Positions 18,937-29,867 of a stretch of 64,000 nucleotides of DNA are shown here, piece by piece. The DNA is from Pyrococcus sp. ST04. GTDB lineage: Archaea; Methanobacteriota_B; Thermococci; Thermococcales; Thermococcaceae. Below the pieces are notes generated by a model. The model was not told where the DNA came from, did no database searches, and was given only the letters and a program-made list of their open reading frames with translations. Made by a program: the position numbers and the translations under genes. Within the stretch, counting starts at the first letter, position 1; each line of letters opens with the position of its first letter. The stretch spans positions 413,348-477,347 of the forward strand of contig NC_017946.1 of assembly GCF_000263735.1 (NCBI RefSeq), in the 5' to 3' direction.

Positions 18937-20283
18937 ATGAGGCACTCGGTTAAAATACAGGCGGTGGTTTATCTGTACCTTTTAGTCATCATAGTCGTAC
19001 TGGAAATCGTCCCCTTACCCTGGATACTCGAGGGTACGCTCCTGTTCCTCTTTTTCATGGTTTTCTCGGGTACAATATTTTACTCCCTCCTAATATTGGC
19101 AACGAGGAGAGATTATCCATTTAATGCCCATGAACTAAAACGTGAAAGGCCATCAATTTTTGACCCGTTAGTTTATGTTCTGATACCCGCTCACAATGAG
19201 GAGAGGGTGATAGGAAGAACTGTGAAATCTGTTCTTAACCAGGATTACCTTAACATGAAAATATTCCTTATCAACGACAACTCGACTGACAACACCCTTG
19301 AAGTCATGATGAAGTATGCTGAGCTAGATAAAAGAATAGTCGTGATAAACGTCCCACCCGGAAGGGGAAGGAAAAAGCCAAAGGCCCTTAATTACGCCCT
19401 CGAGATAATAAGCATAGCATTTCCGGAGCCAGAGTTCATCTTTATCCTTGATGCCGACTACATCTTGCCACCAGATGCTATTAGGACTTTAGCTAGAATC
19501 CTAGAAAATGCTCCAAATTACGTGATAGGAATTCAGGGCAATGTTAGGCCAAGGAATTGGAATAGGAACTTTATAACGAGGTTTATAACTTTGGAGAGGC
19601 TTGTTGGCTTTAATGTTGCAATTGAAGGAGACATGAAGCTCAATGAAAATGGGAAATACGGTGGAACAGTCGCGCTCCTTAGATATAGGCATCTTGCGAG
19701 TCTCGGATTTTTTAATGAAGACGTTGTCACTGAGGACACTGAGTTGTGGGCCAGGGCCCTTCTTTCTGGATACAGGTTCTGGTACTACCATGGTGTTATT
19801 GGATGGGAGGAGGCTGTAGAGGATATGAAGAGTTACATAAGACAGAGGAGCAGATGGGCCCAGGGGCACCTTCAGGTAATGCTGGACTACTACTGGTCCG
19901 TTGTTAGAGGGGCAACGAGCATTAAGGAGATGTTCATTGAGCACTTCTACTTAATGAGCTATCTAGTGCCTGTATTCTGGTTTTTATCTGTCGTTCTAAA
20001 CTCGTATCTTCTGATTTCAGGAATACCTAGGGTGGGCATTTTGCCTCCAAAGGTTTCTATTATTAATGCATTGATCGCATTTCTTGTTTTCTGGTTTTCA
20101 ATAGCTTATGCAAACTACGTTGAAAGTCAAAGAATAGGCTTCCATGTGGAGTGGTACTACGTTGCTCTATATCCGATGTATTTTATAATATTCGTTGGGG
20201 CCTCGGTAATCTACACATTAAGGGCACTGTTTAGACTCTTGGTTGGCAAGTTGCACTGGGAAAAGACAAGAAGGTTCACTTAG
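18937..20283 (+). CDS. Membrane GT2 glycosyltransferase (processive type)
   Basis: The 448-residue protein has two N-terminal TM helices (about 8-56) and a GT-A catalytic domain with VYVLIPAHNEE, DNSTDNT, the DxD-type LDADY and the EDTELWAR acidic motif. The Q(x)xRW-like QRSRWAQGH follows, then three C-terminal TM helices. This is the layout of cellulose-synthase/hyaluronan-synthase/N-acetylglucosaminyltransferase GT2 enzymes (COG1215). The polymer made is unknown. It has no ribosome binding site. A TTTTATATT box 32-40 bp upstream implies a very short leader. Confidence 0.88.
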   Translation: MRHSVKIQAVVYLYLLVIIVVLEIVPLPWILEGTLLFLFFMVFSGTIFYSLLILATRRDYPFNAHELKRERPSIFDPLVYVLIPAHNEERVIGRTVKSVLNQDYLNMKIFLINDNSTDNTLEVMMKYAELDKRIVVINVPPGRGRKKPKALNYALEIISIAFPEPEFIFILDADYILPPDAIRTLARILENAPNYVIGIQGNVRPRNWNRNFITRFITLERLVGFNVAIEGDMKLNENGKYGGTVALLRYRHLASLGFFNEDVVTEDTELWARALLSGYRFWYYHGVIGWEEAVEDMKSYIRQRSRWAQGHLQVMLDYYWSVVRGATSIKEMFIEHFYLMSYLVPVFWFLSVVLNSYLLISGIPRVGILPPKVSIINALIAFLVFWFSIAYANYVESQRIGFHVEWYYVALYPMYFIIFVGASVIYTLRALFRLLVGKLHWEKTRRFT

Positions 20284-20330
20284 AATGTGGAAACCTTTCA
20301 ATTATATCCCTAATCAGTGAATATCCACTC

Positions 20331-20366
20331 AACTCCCCTTGCGGACTGAAACCTTGCCCTTGAAAT
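20331..20366 (+). mobile_element. Weak IS200/IS605-like right-end fragment
   Basis: CCCTTGCGGACTGAAACCTTGCCCTT matches the first half of the element at 8991 (cTTTGCGGGGTGGAAGCCTTGCCCTT) at most positions, but the second arm of the hairpin is lost. It lies in the 83-bp gap between two convergent genes. Fragmentary, so identity is tentative. Confidence 0.4.
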
Positions 20367-20870
20367 TTAGACTCTGTGAAAAGAGGAATCAAGGATAACT
20401 AGTCTATCCAAATTACCTCCAGTAAGCTCGAAATGCAGGTATGAAAGGGCCATTATGCTTCTAATCTCCTTTGAGAGGGCAACCTCAAATAATCCCTTTA
20501 TGCCTAGAAAAACTGCGAGGGCAAAGTATCCGCCCCTCAAGAAATCTCCGATCAACAGAATTAGGCTGACTAGGATGTACATGCTACCGTATGCCCCAAA
20601 GGGGGGAGAATACTGCCTGAACATGTTCCAATAGTAGTTAAACCTGCTTTTTCTAATAGTGTCTAGAAAGTCCTTGTACATTAAATACGAGGCAAGAAAG
20701 AAGAACCCTCCAACTAGGTAGGCTAGAGATTTAATCATGACATCCTTATAGAAGAAGTAAATTACGAAATAAAAGCAGAGCCCCGAGGATATTATTAAAA
20801 ACATAAGTTGTAGTTTCAAAAGCTTAAACAGTCTCTGTCTTCTCCCTGGAACGGTGGATATTACTCTCAT
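20367..20870 (-). CDS. Small polytopic membrane protein, unknown
   Basis: The 167-residue protein has four likely transmembrane helices (about 18-40, 46-64, 94-112 and 116-132) between charged termini. No motif is recognised. The ATG overlaps the stop codon of ttuA by one base (TAATG), so the two are co-translated. The link to tRNA thiolation, if any, is unknown. Confidence 0.68.
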   Translation of the reverse strand: MRVISTVPGRRQRLFKLLKLQLMFLIISSGLCFYFVIYFFYKDVMIKSLAYLVGGFFFLASYLMYKDFLDTIRKSRFNYYWNMFRQYSPPFGAYGSMYILVSLILLIGDFLRGGYFALAVFLGIKGLFEVALSKEIRSIMALSYLHFELTGGNLDRLVILDSSFHRV

Positions 20871-21778
20871 TATCTCCTCACCTTAAAATCCAGCGGCTCT
20901 TTTAGCCCCCAGAACTTACAAAATGCACAGATTTCTCCACTTGATGGCATTCCGCATATCTTACATTCCCTCAGCTCTTGCCTTTTAATCTCAACTTCAA
21001 AAAGGTTCTTCTTCCTTAGGTAGCCCCTTACAAAGTTGAACTTTGTGCCAGGTCTCTTCTCCTCCAGCTCGTTTAAAACTGCCTTCATGTCGAGGGTCGT
21101 TGCACCTCTAGCGTGGGGACACTCATCAACTATGTATTCCAGTCCCACTGCCAGGGCATAAGCAACAACTTCCCTCTCCGTCAGCTCGTATAGGGGCTTA
21201 ACTTTCTTAACGAACTTTCCTTCTCCCGGAAGTATGGGGCCGCCTTTAGCTAGGTATTCGGTGTTCCAGTGGAGTAAATTGTTCAGAAGAAAGCTGGCTT
21301 CATCATCAAGGTTGTGGCCAGTAGCAATTGCATCAAAGCCGTTGTCATATGCGAACTTATTCATTATATACCTCTTAGTGAGGCCACAGTATGAACATGT
21401 AGGTCTTCTTGTTTTGACTTCCCCTATCCCGTAGCCGAGGAGCTCCTTTATCCTCACAATATGGAGGGGTGCATCTATGAGCTCGCACTGCTTTTTGGCG
21501 TATTCCTCACTTTTCTTAGAGTATTCTCCTATGCCAAGGTTTATGTGAAGGCACTCTATATCATAGCCGAGCTTCTTAAGCACGTAAGCGGTTACTGCAG
21601 AATCCTTTCCTCCACTTATTGCAACAAGTACCTTTTCATTTCTCTTGAGCATGTTGTACCTTTCGATTGTTCTCTGAACTTTTCTCTCGAAGTATTCTTT
21701 GAAGTGATCAATACATAGATACATCTTTGGATAGTGGAGCTTTATGTAAGCTTCCTTCGAGCAGAACTTACACCTCAC
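20870..21778 (-). CDS. ttuA: tRNA-5-methyluridine(54) 2-sulfurtransferase
   Basis: The 302-residue PP-loop ATPase of the TtuA/TtcA family makes 2-thio-ribothymidine at position 54 of tRNA, a heat-stabilising change in hyperthermophiles. An N-terminal zinc finger (CKFC...CxxH) leads. The ATP pyrophosphatase loop SGGKDS is at 55-60. Cluster ligands C128 and C131 (TCSYCG) and C220 (DECPHARG) would hold the 4Fe-4S cluster. A C-terminal zinc finger (CKICG...CAFC) closes the protein. The start is GTG at 21778 after GGGGAGAGGA. The sulfur carrier TtuB is not in the window. Confidence 0.93.
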   Translation of the reverse strand: MRCKFCSKEAYIKLHYPKMYLCIDHFKEYFERKVQRTIERYNMLKRNEKVLVAISGGKDSAVTAYVLKKLGYDIECLHINLGIGEYSKKSEEYAKKQCELIDAPLHIVRIKELLGYGIGEVKTRRPTCSYCGLTKRYIMNKFAYDNGFDAIATGHNLDDEASFLLNNLLHWNTEYLAKGGPILPGEGKFVKKVKPLYELTEREVVAYALAVGLEYIVDECPHARGATTLDMKAVLNELEEKRPGTKFNFVRGYLRKKNLFEVEIKRQELRECKICGMPSSGEICAFCKFWGLKEPLDFKVRR

Positions 21779-21840
21779 TCCTCTCCCCTTTCCGAGTTCG
21801 TGAAAACCCTTAAAATTTTATACTATACAAATATGTTCCG

Positions 21841-22983
21841 ATGGATGTATTCCTTGAGCTAGCCCTAATCCTGATAGTTGCAAAAATTTTCGGATATGCC
21901 TCACTTAGGCTGGGCTTTCCTGCAGCCCTTGGTCAGCTCATAGGTGGAATAATAATAGGCCCCTCGATTTTGGATGTAGTTGCATATGGCCCGGAGGTTA
22001 GGCTTTTAGCAGAGCTTGGGGTTGTTATACTCCTATTCTTGGCTGGTCTTGAGACTGATGTTGAGGAGTTCAAGCACGTTGGCTTTTCGGCATTTATAAT
22101 CGCTGTTATGGGCGTTTTCTTCCCCCTTCTCCTTGGGTATGTTCTTGGTCTGGCGTTTGGCTACAGTGACATTCAGGCTTTGTTCCTTGGTGGAGTTCTA
22201 ACGGCAACTAGCGTCGGACTAACGACGAGCATTCTAATGGAGATGAAAAAGCTGAGGACAAAAGTTGGAACCGCGATACTTGCGTCAGCGGTTGTGGATG
22301 ACATCCTTGGAATAATGATTCTCACTGTTCTTGTGGCGATGAACGTTAGGGGGAGTGTTAGGGTACTGGACGTTGCAATAATATTAGTAGAAGTTGTTCT
22401 ATTCTTCCTCGCGGGAATTTTCGTTGGGCATCCGGCTGTTAGGGAAGCTTTGAGGATCTCCGAAAGGATAACTCTTCCTGAGACGGTTACTGCGTTTGCA
22501 ATAGCTATAATGCTGTTCTTTGCTTATTTGGCCGAGAAGTTTCAGATAGCTGGAATAACAGGGGCATATCTGGCCGGGATATTAGTTGCAACTACTGAAG
22601 AAGCAAAGAAAATAACAGATAGGATGATAACCATAGGATATTCGCTTTTCATTCCGATATTTTTAGTTAGCATAGGGATTGAGAGCGACATAACGGTTCT
22701 TCTACATGCTGGAATGTTTGCAATCTTATACTCTCTCGTTGCTGTTGTCAGCAAGGTTGTTGGGTGTGGACTTGGGGCATTGCTAATGAGGTTCAAGCCC
22801 ATTGAAGCCCTTCAGGTTGGAGTTGGCATGGTGCCTAGGATGGAAGTTGCCCTAATTATGGCTAACATAGCCCTCAGGGAAGGTGTCTTTGACAGAGGGC
22901 TGTTTGCCATTCCCGTGACGATGGTGGTAGTCACAACCCTTATAACTCCATTTCTCCTTAAGTGGGCCTTCTCAAGAGGTTGA
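21841..22983 (+). CDS. CPA2-family Na+(K+)/H+ antiporter
   Basis: The 380-residue protein of about 12-13 TM helices resembles KefB/NapA-type monovalent cation:proton antiporters. The glycine-rich LGQLIGGIIIGPSIL near 31-45 and the paired aspartates in ASAVVDDILGI, the ion-binding site of this family, are visible. No C-terminal RCK/TrkA-N domain is present. Box A TTTTATACT about 23 bp before the ATG and the lack of a ribosome binding site indicate a leaderless mRNA. It probably serves pH or Na+ homeostasis. Confidence 0.9.
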   Translation: MDVFLELALILIVAKIFGYASLRLGFPAALGQLIGGIIIGPSILDVVAYGPEVRLLAELGVVILLFLAGLETDVEEFKHVGFSAFIIAVMGVFFPLLLGYVLGLAFGYSDIQALFLGGVLTATSVGLTTSILMEMKKLRTKVGTAILASAVVDDILGIMILTVLVAMNVRGSVRVLDVAIILVEVVLFFLAGIFVGHPAVREALRISERITLPETVTAFAIAIMLFFAYLAEKFQIAGITGAYLAGILVATTEEAKKITDRMITIGYSLFIPIFLVSIGIESDITVLLHAGMFAILYSLVAVVSKVVGCGLGALLMRFKPIEALQVGVGMVPRMEVALIMANIALREGVFDRGLFAIPVTMVVVTTLITPFLLKWAFSRG

Positions 22984-24432
22984 CTATTCTTCGGCCTCCA
23001 GAGATTCGATAACTTGTTTCCAGTTTCCGGGCTTCTTGAAATCCTTGAGATTATACAGACCTTCCTTGACGAGGATCCCACGTGCCGCCATTATGCCCGT
23101 TGCAGCAGCATTAACTATATCCCTGCTCAATCCTGCTCCATCGCCCGCAGCAAAAACGTTCTCTATGCTAGTTTCAAGGAGCTCATTTACCTCAACTTTC
23201 ATAGCATAATATTTGATCTCCGGAGCGTATAGAAGTGTGTGGTCACTTGCTACTCCTGGTATCACCTTATCAAGCTTCTCTAACCCTTCGATTATGTTTG
23301 TAACGACCCTATGAGGGAGAGCCATAGCAATGTCTCCAGGGGTTACATGCTTAAGCGTTGGCTCGATGTTGCTCTTCCTAATCCTCGCCCATGTACTTCT
23401 TCTCCCCCTTCTAAGGTCGCCGAGCCTCTGAATTATGGGTTTTCCACCGCCGATTGTTGTTGCTAGTTGGGCTATGCTCCTTCCATATGCAGTAGTGTCC
23501 TCTACTGGCTCGGTTAGCTCTATCCTTGTTAGAAAGGCAAAGTTTGTGTTGTTGCTCTTTTTCTCTCTCATAGAATGCCCATTTACACCGACATAACCAT
23601 CATATCTCTCCTCGACGACGAAACCGTAGGGGTTAGTACAGAACGTCCTGACGAAGTCGTCGTAAGTATCTGTGTATATGTGGAACTTTGGATCATGGTT
23701 TATGCTTGTAATTGGTTCCATTATTATCGCGGGAACTTCAACCCTTACTCCAACATCTATTGGGCCATGCCTTGCCTTGAGTCCTATCTTCTTCGCAACA
23801 TCATGGAACCATTCAGCCCCTCCTCTTCCTGGAGCCACTATTATGTATTTCGCTTCAATTGTGAATACGTCCTTTCCTCTCCTAACCTTAACCCAGCCCC
23901 TGTTGAATTCTAAGGCTTTAGTCCAAAGAAGGAACTTTACCCCCTTGCTCTCAAGGTGTTGTTTTATGCTCTTTATGACACGGGGAGTGTGGTCGCTTCC
24001 AATATGCCTCTGAATTATTGGAATGAACTTAACTCCAGCTTGGGCTGCTTTTCTCTCCCAGTACCTTATCTGATCTGGATCTCCCTTGTAAAGATTCCTT
24101 GGAGCTCCATGCCTTAAGAGAATCTGATCAACCTCCCAAACAAGTTGCCAAGAATAGTTCTCATCGTTTGTTAGTTCCGTTAGATCTCCCCCAATGTCGG
24201 GCCTTAAGTTTACTGTTCCATCACTTAGACCCCCAGCACCACCAACACCACTCATTATATGGCATGGCTTACAACCGATACAGTAGCCGAGCTCATACAT
24301 TGGACAAACTCTCTGGTCTACATCTCCGCCTTCATCTATTATCAGAACGCTTAAATTGCTTTTCTCGGCAAGTTCATAGGCTGCAAAAAGACCCGCGGGA
24401 CCAGCACCGATTATAACAACGTCATACTTCAT
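22984..24432 (-). CDS. FAD-dependent dehydrogenase (COG2509 type)
   Basis: The 482-residue flavoprotein has an N-terminal dinucleotide-binding motif (VVIIGAGPAGLFAAYEL, ending in IIDEG) and a C-terminal FAD motif VFAAGDGAGLSRDIVNAAATG. Between them a cysteine pattern CPMYELGYCIGCKPC near 45-60 could bind a metal or cluster. This matches 'uncharacterized FAD-dependent dehydrogenases'. The substrate is unknown. ATG at 24432 follows GGTAAGG and opens directly on MKYDVVIIG, so the longer TTG start is unlikely. Its stop abuts that of the antiporter. Confidence 0.85.
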   Translation of the reverse strand: MKYDVVIIGAGPAGLFAAYELAEKSNLSVLIIDEGGDVDQRVCPMYELGYCIGCKPCHIMSGVGGAGGLSDGTVNLRPDIGGDLTELTNDENYSWQLVWEVDQILLRHGAPRNLYKGDPDQIRYWERKAAQAGVKFIPIIQRHIGSDHTPRVIKSIKQHLESKGVKFLLWTKALEFNRGWVKVRRGKDVFTIEAKYIIVAPGRGGAEWFHDVAKKIGLKARHGPIDVGVRVEVPAIIMEPITSINHDPKFHIYTDTYDDFVRTFCTNPYGFVVEERYDGYVGVNGHSMREKKSNNTNFAFLTRIELTEPVEDTTAYGRSIAQLATTIGGGKPIIQRLGDLRRGRRSTWARIRKSNIEPTLKHVTPGDIAMALPHRVVTNIIEGLEKLDKVIPGVASDHTLLYAPEIKYYAMKVEVNELLETSIENVFAAGDGAGLSRDIVNAAATGIMAARGILVKEGLYNLKDFKKPGNWKQVIESLEAEE

Positions 24433-24533
24433 TATTTCCCTTACCAACGTGTGATCCAAAGATACTTATAAATCTTTTGGCATGATTAAGTACAACAACT
24501 GGTGTTTATCTGAAGTATTTTTACATAAAAATG

Positions 24534-24845
24534 TTAATCGATTCTCTCAAGAGTTCTTCTCAACCTTGCAATGACCTTAGGGGGTGCTGGGCCATCCAGG
24601 CTAACAATCCTAACATCTTCACCATTTTTGATCCTTTCAAGGACACTTATTGCCCATTCACAGGCCTCTGTATAGTTGTTAACTTCCGGAGTCTCATCTA
24701 CTCTATACCATTCGTCCTCCCTTTTATCGTAGATTGCCAACGCAGGAGGAATTGGCTCACAGGGGCAGTCAACGTAAATAAGCTCTATCAGGAAATCCCC
24801 GAAGTCGAGGAATCCCTCACTTCTCAGTACCTCTCTCCAATCCAT
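24534..24845 (-). CDS. Conserved hypothetical protein, 103 aa
   Basis: This small acidic soluble protein contains the odd motif VDCPCEPIPPALA and, near its C-terminus, LDGPAPPKVIARLRRTL. ATG at 24845 has GGGGGAGGA immediately upstream. An ATG six codons earlier lacks such a site. It lies alone between the FAD protein and the phosphoesterase. No function is assigned. Confidence 0.7.
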   Translation of the reverse strand: MDWREVLRSEGFLDFGDFLIELIYVDCPCEPIPPALAIYDKREDEWYRVDETPEVNNYTEACEWAISVLERIKNGEDVRIVSLDGPAPPKVIARLRRTLERID

Positions 24846-24930
24846 GTCCTCCCCCAAATTCATGAAGAAAGTTTCACCTTTTAAAGCTAAGGCTTATATT
24901 AAGGAAAGCGTAGAAATCTAGGGTGGTAAA

Positions 24931-25572
24931 ATGAAAATTCTAGCTATAACAGATATACACGGGAATTACAAGGCAGTTAAAAGGCTGGTTGGGGAGATTT
25001 CCGAAGTTGATGCAGTTTTAATAGCGGGAGACATAACTCACTTTGGAAATGGAAGGGATGCTGAAGAAATATTGAAGCCCTTATTTGGGCTTGGGGTACC
25101 GATTTTAGCTGTCATGGGAAACTGCGATGGGAGAGATGTTTTGGATGTCCTTGAGAAACTGGGAATAAGCGTTCACAAAAGAAGGAGAGAAATAGAAGGC
25201 CTTGGAGTCGTGGGCTTCGGTGGGTCAAACATAACTCCGTTCTCGACAATATGGGAGTTCTCGGATGATGAGATATACCACTCCCTCAAGGATAACTACA
25301 GGGAAGGGGACATTGTGCTAACTCACGCTCCTCCTTACGGAACATCTCTCGACAGAACGTACTCTGGCGTTCACGCTGGGAGCAAGGGGCTTAGGAGATT
25401 TATAGAAGAATACCAGCCCCCATTCTGCATTTGCGGGCACATACACGAGGCTAGGGGCATTGAAACGCTTGGAACCACTATAGCGGTAAATCCTGGCCCT
25501 CTCTCGAGGGGGTTTTATGCTGTGATAGATACGGAGGATCGAGAGGTATTTAAGCTTAAGCTCAAATCATAA
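24931..25572 (+). CDS. Calcineurin-like metallophosphoesterase
   Basis: The 213-residue enzyme carries the five dimetal blocks: D8-x-H10 (ITDIHGN), G-D34 (IAGDITH), GN64CD, H132 (LTHAPP) and G-H170-x-H172 (CGHIHE). It resembles the MJ0936/YfcE phosphodiesterase type. The natural substrate is not deducible. The GGTGG site precedes the ATG. It is followed 14 bp later by acylphosphatase, probably in one transcript. Confidence 0.9.
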   Translation: MKILAITDIHGNYKAVKRLVGEISEVDAVLIAGDITHFGNGRDAEEILKPLFGLGVPILAVMGNCDGRDVLDVLEKLGISVHKRRREIEGLGVVGFGGSNITPFSTIWEFSDDEIYHSLKDNYREGDIVLTHAPPYGTSLDRTYSGVHAGSKGLRRFIEEYQPPFCICGHIHEARGIETLGTTIAVNPGPLSRGFYAVIDTEDREVFKLKLKS

Positions 25573-25586
25573 AGGCGGGAGGAGGC

Positions 25587-25845
25587 ATGGCAATAGTTAG
25601 GGCTCACTTAAGAATATACGGAAGGGTTCAGGGGGTTGGCTTTAGATGGAGCATGCAGAGGGAGGCTAGGAAGCTTGGGGTAAACGGCTGGGTGCGAAAC
25701 CTTCCAGATGGTAGTGTTGAGGCAGTCTTAGAGGGAGAAGAGGAGAGGGTTGAGGCCTTAATAGGCTGGGCCCACCAGGGACCACCGCTCGCCAGGGTAA
25801 CGAGGGTTGAAATTCAGTGGGAAGAGCCTAAAGGTGAGAAAGGAT

Positions 25846-25862
<17 letters not shown>
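25587..25862 (+). CDS. acyP: Acylphosphatase
   Basis: The 91-residue single-domain enzyme hydrolyses acyl phosphates. The signature [10 protein letters not shown] places the phosphate-binding Arg at 20, and [13 protein letters not shown] supplies the catalytic Asn at 38. GGGAGGAGGC precedes the ATG. The last 17 bp overlap the convergent regulator gene. Confidence 0.96.
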
Positions 25863-27997
<2,135 letters not shown>

Positions 27998-28128
27998 TTA
28001 TTTTTTCAATTATTTTTAACGATCTAGTTAATATATTCAGACTTTGACTATTTATAATTTTAACTATTGACGTGTATTCACAATAAAAATGAAAAATTAT
28101 TTAAAATTAAGATGTAGTACTAAGTTTC

Positions 28129-28953
28129 ATGAGAAAGATTAAAGACCTCTCTAGTGATGAAATTGAAGAAATCATTAAGTATATTTCAGAACTTAGAGAT
28201 GAGGGAATTAGCTACTCGGAAATCGTGAAAAAGATCAAGGAAGCATTCAATGTTAACATTTCAAAAGCCACTGTGATTAGATGGCATAAAGGAGTGCATA
28301 ATCCTCTAAAAAGGATTAAGAAAGTTAGATTGGAACCCTCCCCAGAGTTATCTTATGTCATTGGCGTTTATTTTGGGGATGGGAGTGTGAGTGTTAGTGA
28401 TGGGTATAAGTATAGAATCAGGTTGAAAGTTATCGATAAGGAGTTTGCAGAAGAATTTTATAGGCGCTTAAAATTATCGGGTCTCTCTCCTTCCCTATAC
28501 TACGAAAACGATAGAACTAGGGCTGCTAGATGGGTAGCTGAAGCGTATAGTAAGGAATTATATAGCTTCCTGAGAGGATCTAGGGATATTCTTTTTAATA
28601 TTGCATTGAGATATCCAGAAGAATTCCTTAGGGGCTTTTTTGATAGTGAGGGATATGTTTTTGTAGATCCTAAGAATCCAAGGTCTGCCTATATATCTGC
28701 AACAAACTATGATTTGGGGCTTTTAATGTTCTGTAAGAATCTTTTAGAAATTCTTGGGATCTATTCAAGAGTATGGCTGAAACGGGAGAGAGGTTCTCCT
28801 GTGAAAATCAGGGGAGTCCAATACAGCTACAAATCTAACTTATATGAACTTAGGATTTACAGAAGAGATAGTGTCAGGGCCTTTGCTGTTACTATTGGAT
28901 TTACTATAAAGAGAAAGCAAGAAAAGCTAATGAACTTCTTGCAATCTTACTGA
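28129..28953 (+). CDS. Free-standing LAGLIDADG homing endonuclease with N-terminal HTH
   Basis: The 274-residue protein has an N-terminal helix-turn-helix-like domain (about 8-58, ISYSEIVKKI...ISKATVIRW). Two LAGLIDADG helices follow: YVIGVYFGDGS (76-86, acidic residue D84) and FLRGFFDSEGY (166-176, E174). Two motifs in one chain indicate a monomeric double-strand endonuclease. It is not inside an intein or intron here. It occupies an AT-rich patch between guaB and the initiator tRNA. ATTATTTAAAATT (28097-28109) about 26 bp upstream and no ribosome binding site suggest leaderless expression. Both catalytic acids remain, so it could be active. Confidence 0.85.
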   Translation: MRKIKDLSSDEIEEIIKYISELRDEGISYSEIVKKIKEAFNVNISKATVIRWHKGVHNPLKRIKKVRLEPSPELSYVIGVYFGDGSVSVSDGYKYRIRLKVIDKEFAEEFYRRLKLSGLSPSLYYENDRTRAARWVAEAYSKELYSFLRGSRDILFNIALRYPEEFLRGFFDSEGYVFVDPKNPRSAYISATNYDLGLLMFCKNLLEILGIYSRVWLKRERGSPVKIRGVQYSYKSNLYELRIYRRDSVRAFAVTIGFTIKRKQEKLMNFLQSY

Positions 28954-28992
28954 AGAATTTTCAAAATCTACAAAAAATTTCCGAAAATTCTA

Positions 28993-29070
28993 TGGTAGCG
29001 GGGGGAGGATTTGAACCTCCGACCTCCGGGTTATGAGCCCGGCGGGCACTCCTAGCTGCCCCACCCCGCT
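28993..29070 (-). tRNA. Initiator tRNA-Met (CAT)
   Basis: The cloverleaf reads AGCGGGG...CCCCGCT with encoded CCA. Anticodon CAT is at 29033-29035 in the loop CTCATAA. Three consecutive G:C pairs at the base of the anticodon stem (GGG/CCC) and the A1:T72 end pair are the hallmarks of the archaeal initiator, separating it from elongator tRNA-Met. The T-loop GGTTCAAATCC is normal. No intron is present. Confidence 0.95.
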
Positions 29071-29100
29071 GCGCGACCCGATATTATCTCTTTAAGGTCG

Positions 29101-29110
29101 GTTTATAAAC
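29101..29110 (-). promoter_or_regulatory. Box A of the initiator tRNA
   Basis: GTTTATAAAC lies 31-40 bp upstream of the mature 5' end of the tRNA, giving a short 5' leader for RNase P to remove. Confidence 0.6.
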
Positions 29111-29145
29111 TTTACTTTTCAAATTCCTTATTAATGTGGAATTTT

Positions 29146-29670
29146 TCAAATCATTCCAAGTCTTCTCTTGGCCTCTTCACTCATCCTATCTGGGGTCCAT
29201 GGGGGATCGAATGTTAGCTCAACCTCAACATCCTTTACTCCTGGAATCTCGAGAACCTTCTCTTCAACGGCCCTCAATATCCATAGGGTTAGGGGGCATC
29301 CTGGAGTTGTCATTGTCATCTTTATATAAACGGTGTTATCGGGGTTTATCTTGAGCTCGTATATTAGGCCGAGGTTTACAACGTCTATCCCTATCTCAGG
29401 ATCAATAACCTCTTTGAGCCTCTCTAGTATCATCTCTTCTGTTACCTTCACGTTTTCTCCCTCTTTAACCTCTCTTGCAAAGCTTATTTCCACCTGCTTG
29501 ACACCCTCGATCTCCTTTATCCTATTGTACACCTTGAGTAGCGTTGCGTCATCAACTTTTTCTTTGAACTTAATTCTCACGGTTCCGTCTTCAACCTCAA
29601 GACTTTCTACTATGTCCTCCCTACCCGTTACCTCTTTAACGGTCTTCCAGATCTCCTCTTTTTCCACCAC
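29146..29670 (-). CDS. MIP18/SufT-type iron-sulfur assembly protein
   Basis: The 174-residue protein has a C-terminal MIP18 (DUF59) domain: VIDPEIGIDVVNLGLIYEL, then MTTPGCPL with the conserved reactive cysteine, then a final ELTFDPPWTPDRMSEEAKRRLG. Relatives act in Fe-S cluster maturation. An N-terminal domain of about 75 residues has a related fold. GTG at 29670 is chosen because GGGGAG lies 6-8 nt upstream and the GTTTAAATTT promoter box (29703-29712) would fall inside any longer reading. Confidence 0.85.
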   Translation of the reverse strand: MVEKEEIWKTVKEVTGREDIVESLEVEDGTVRIKFKEKVDDATLLKVYNRIKEIEGVKQVEISFAREVKEGENVKVTEEMILERLKEVIDPEIGIDVVNLGLIYELKINPDNTVYIKMTMTTPGCPLTLWILRAVEEKVLEIPGVKDVEVELTFDPPWTPDRMSEEAKRRLGMI

Positions 29671-29867
29671 TTTTAACTCCCCAGCTTGAGTTTCAATAAA
29701 CAAATTTAAACCTTTTGGGCCATATGTGTGTATTAAGCTTTTGACATATTTTCCCCTTATTTAAGATCTTTATGAAGAATTGACAATTATCTTGGTAATA
29801 ATATGTATTTTAAGTCAATAAAATTTAATAACGTCAAAATGCACACATTTAAGCAAGGGTGAAGAAA

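Noticed and set aside
24480-24520. C/D box sRNA (ATGATTA...CTGA) in the gap after the FAD protein
   Set aside because: The C box has a mismatch in the critical GATGA core and no internal D'/C' pair or closing stem is present.
29704-29867. Sugar-regulator operator upstream of pckG
   Set aside because: No TATCAC-N5-GTGATA-like sequence was found. The region is simply AT-rich.
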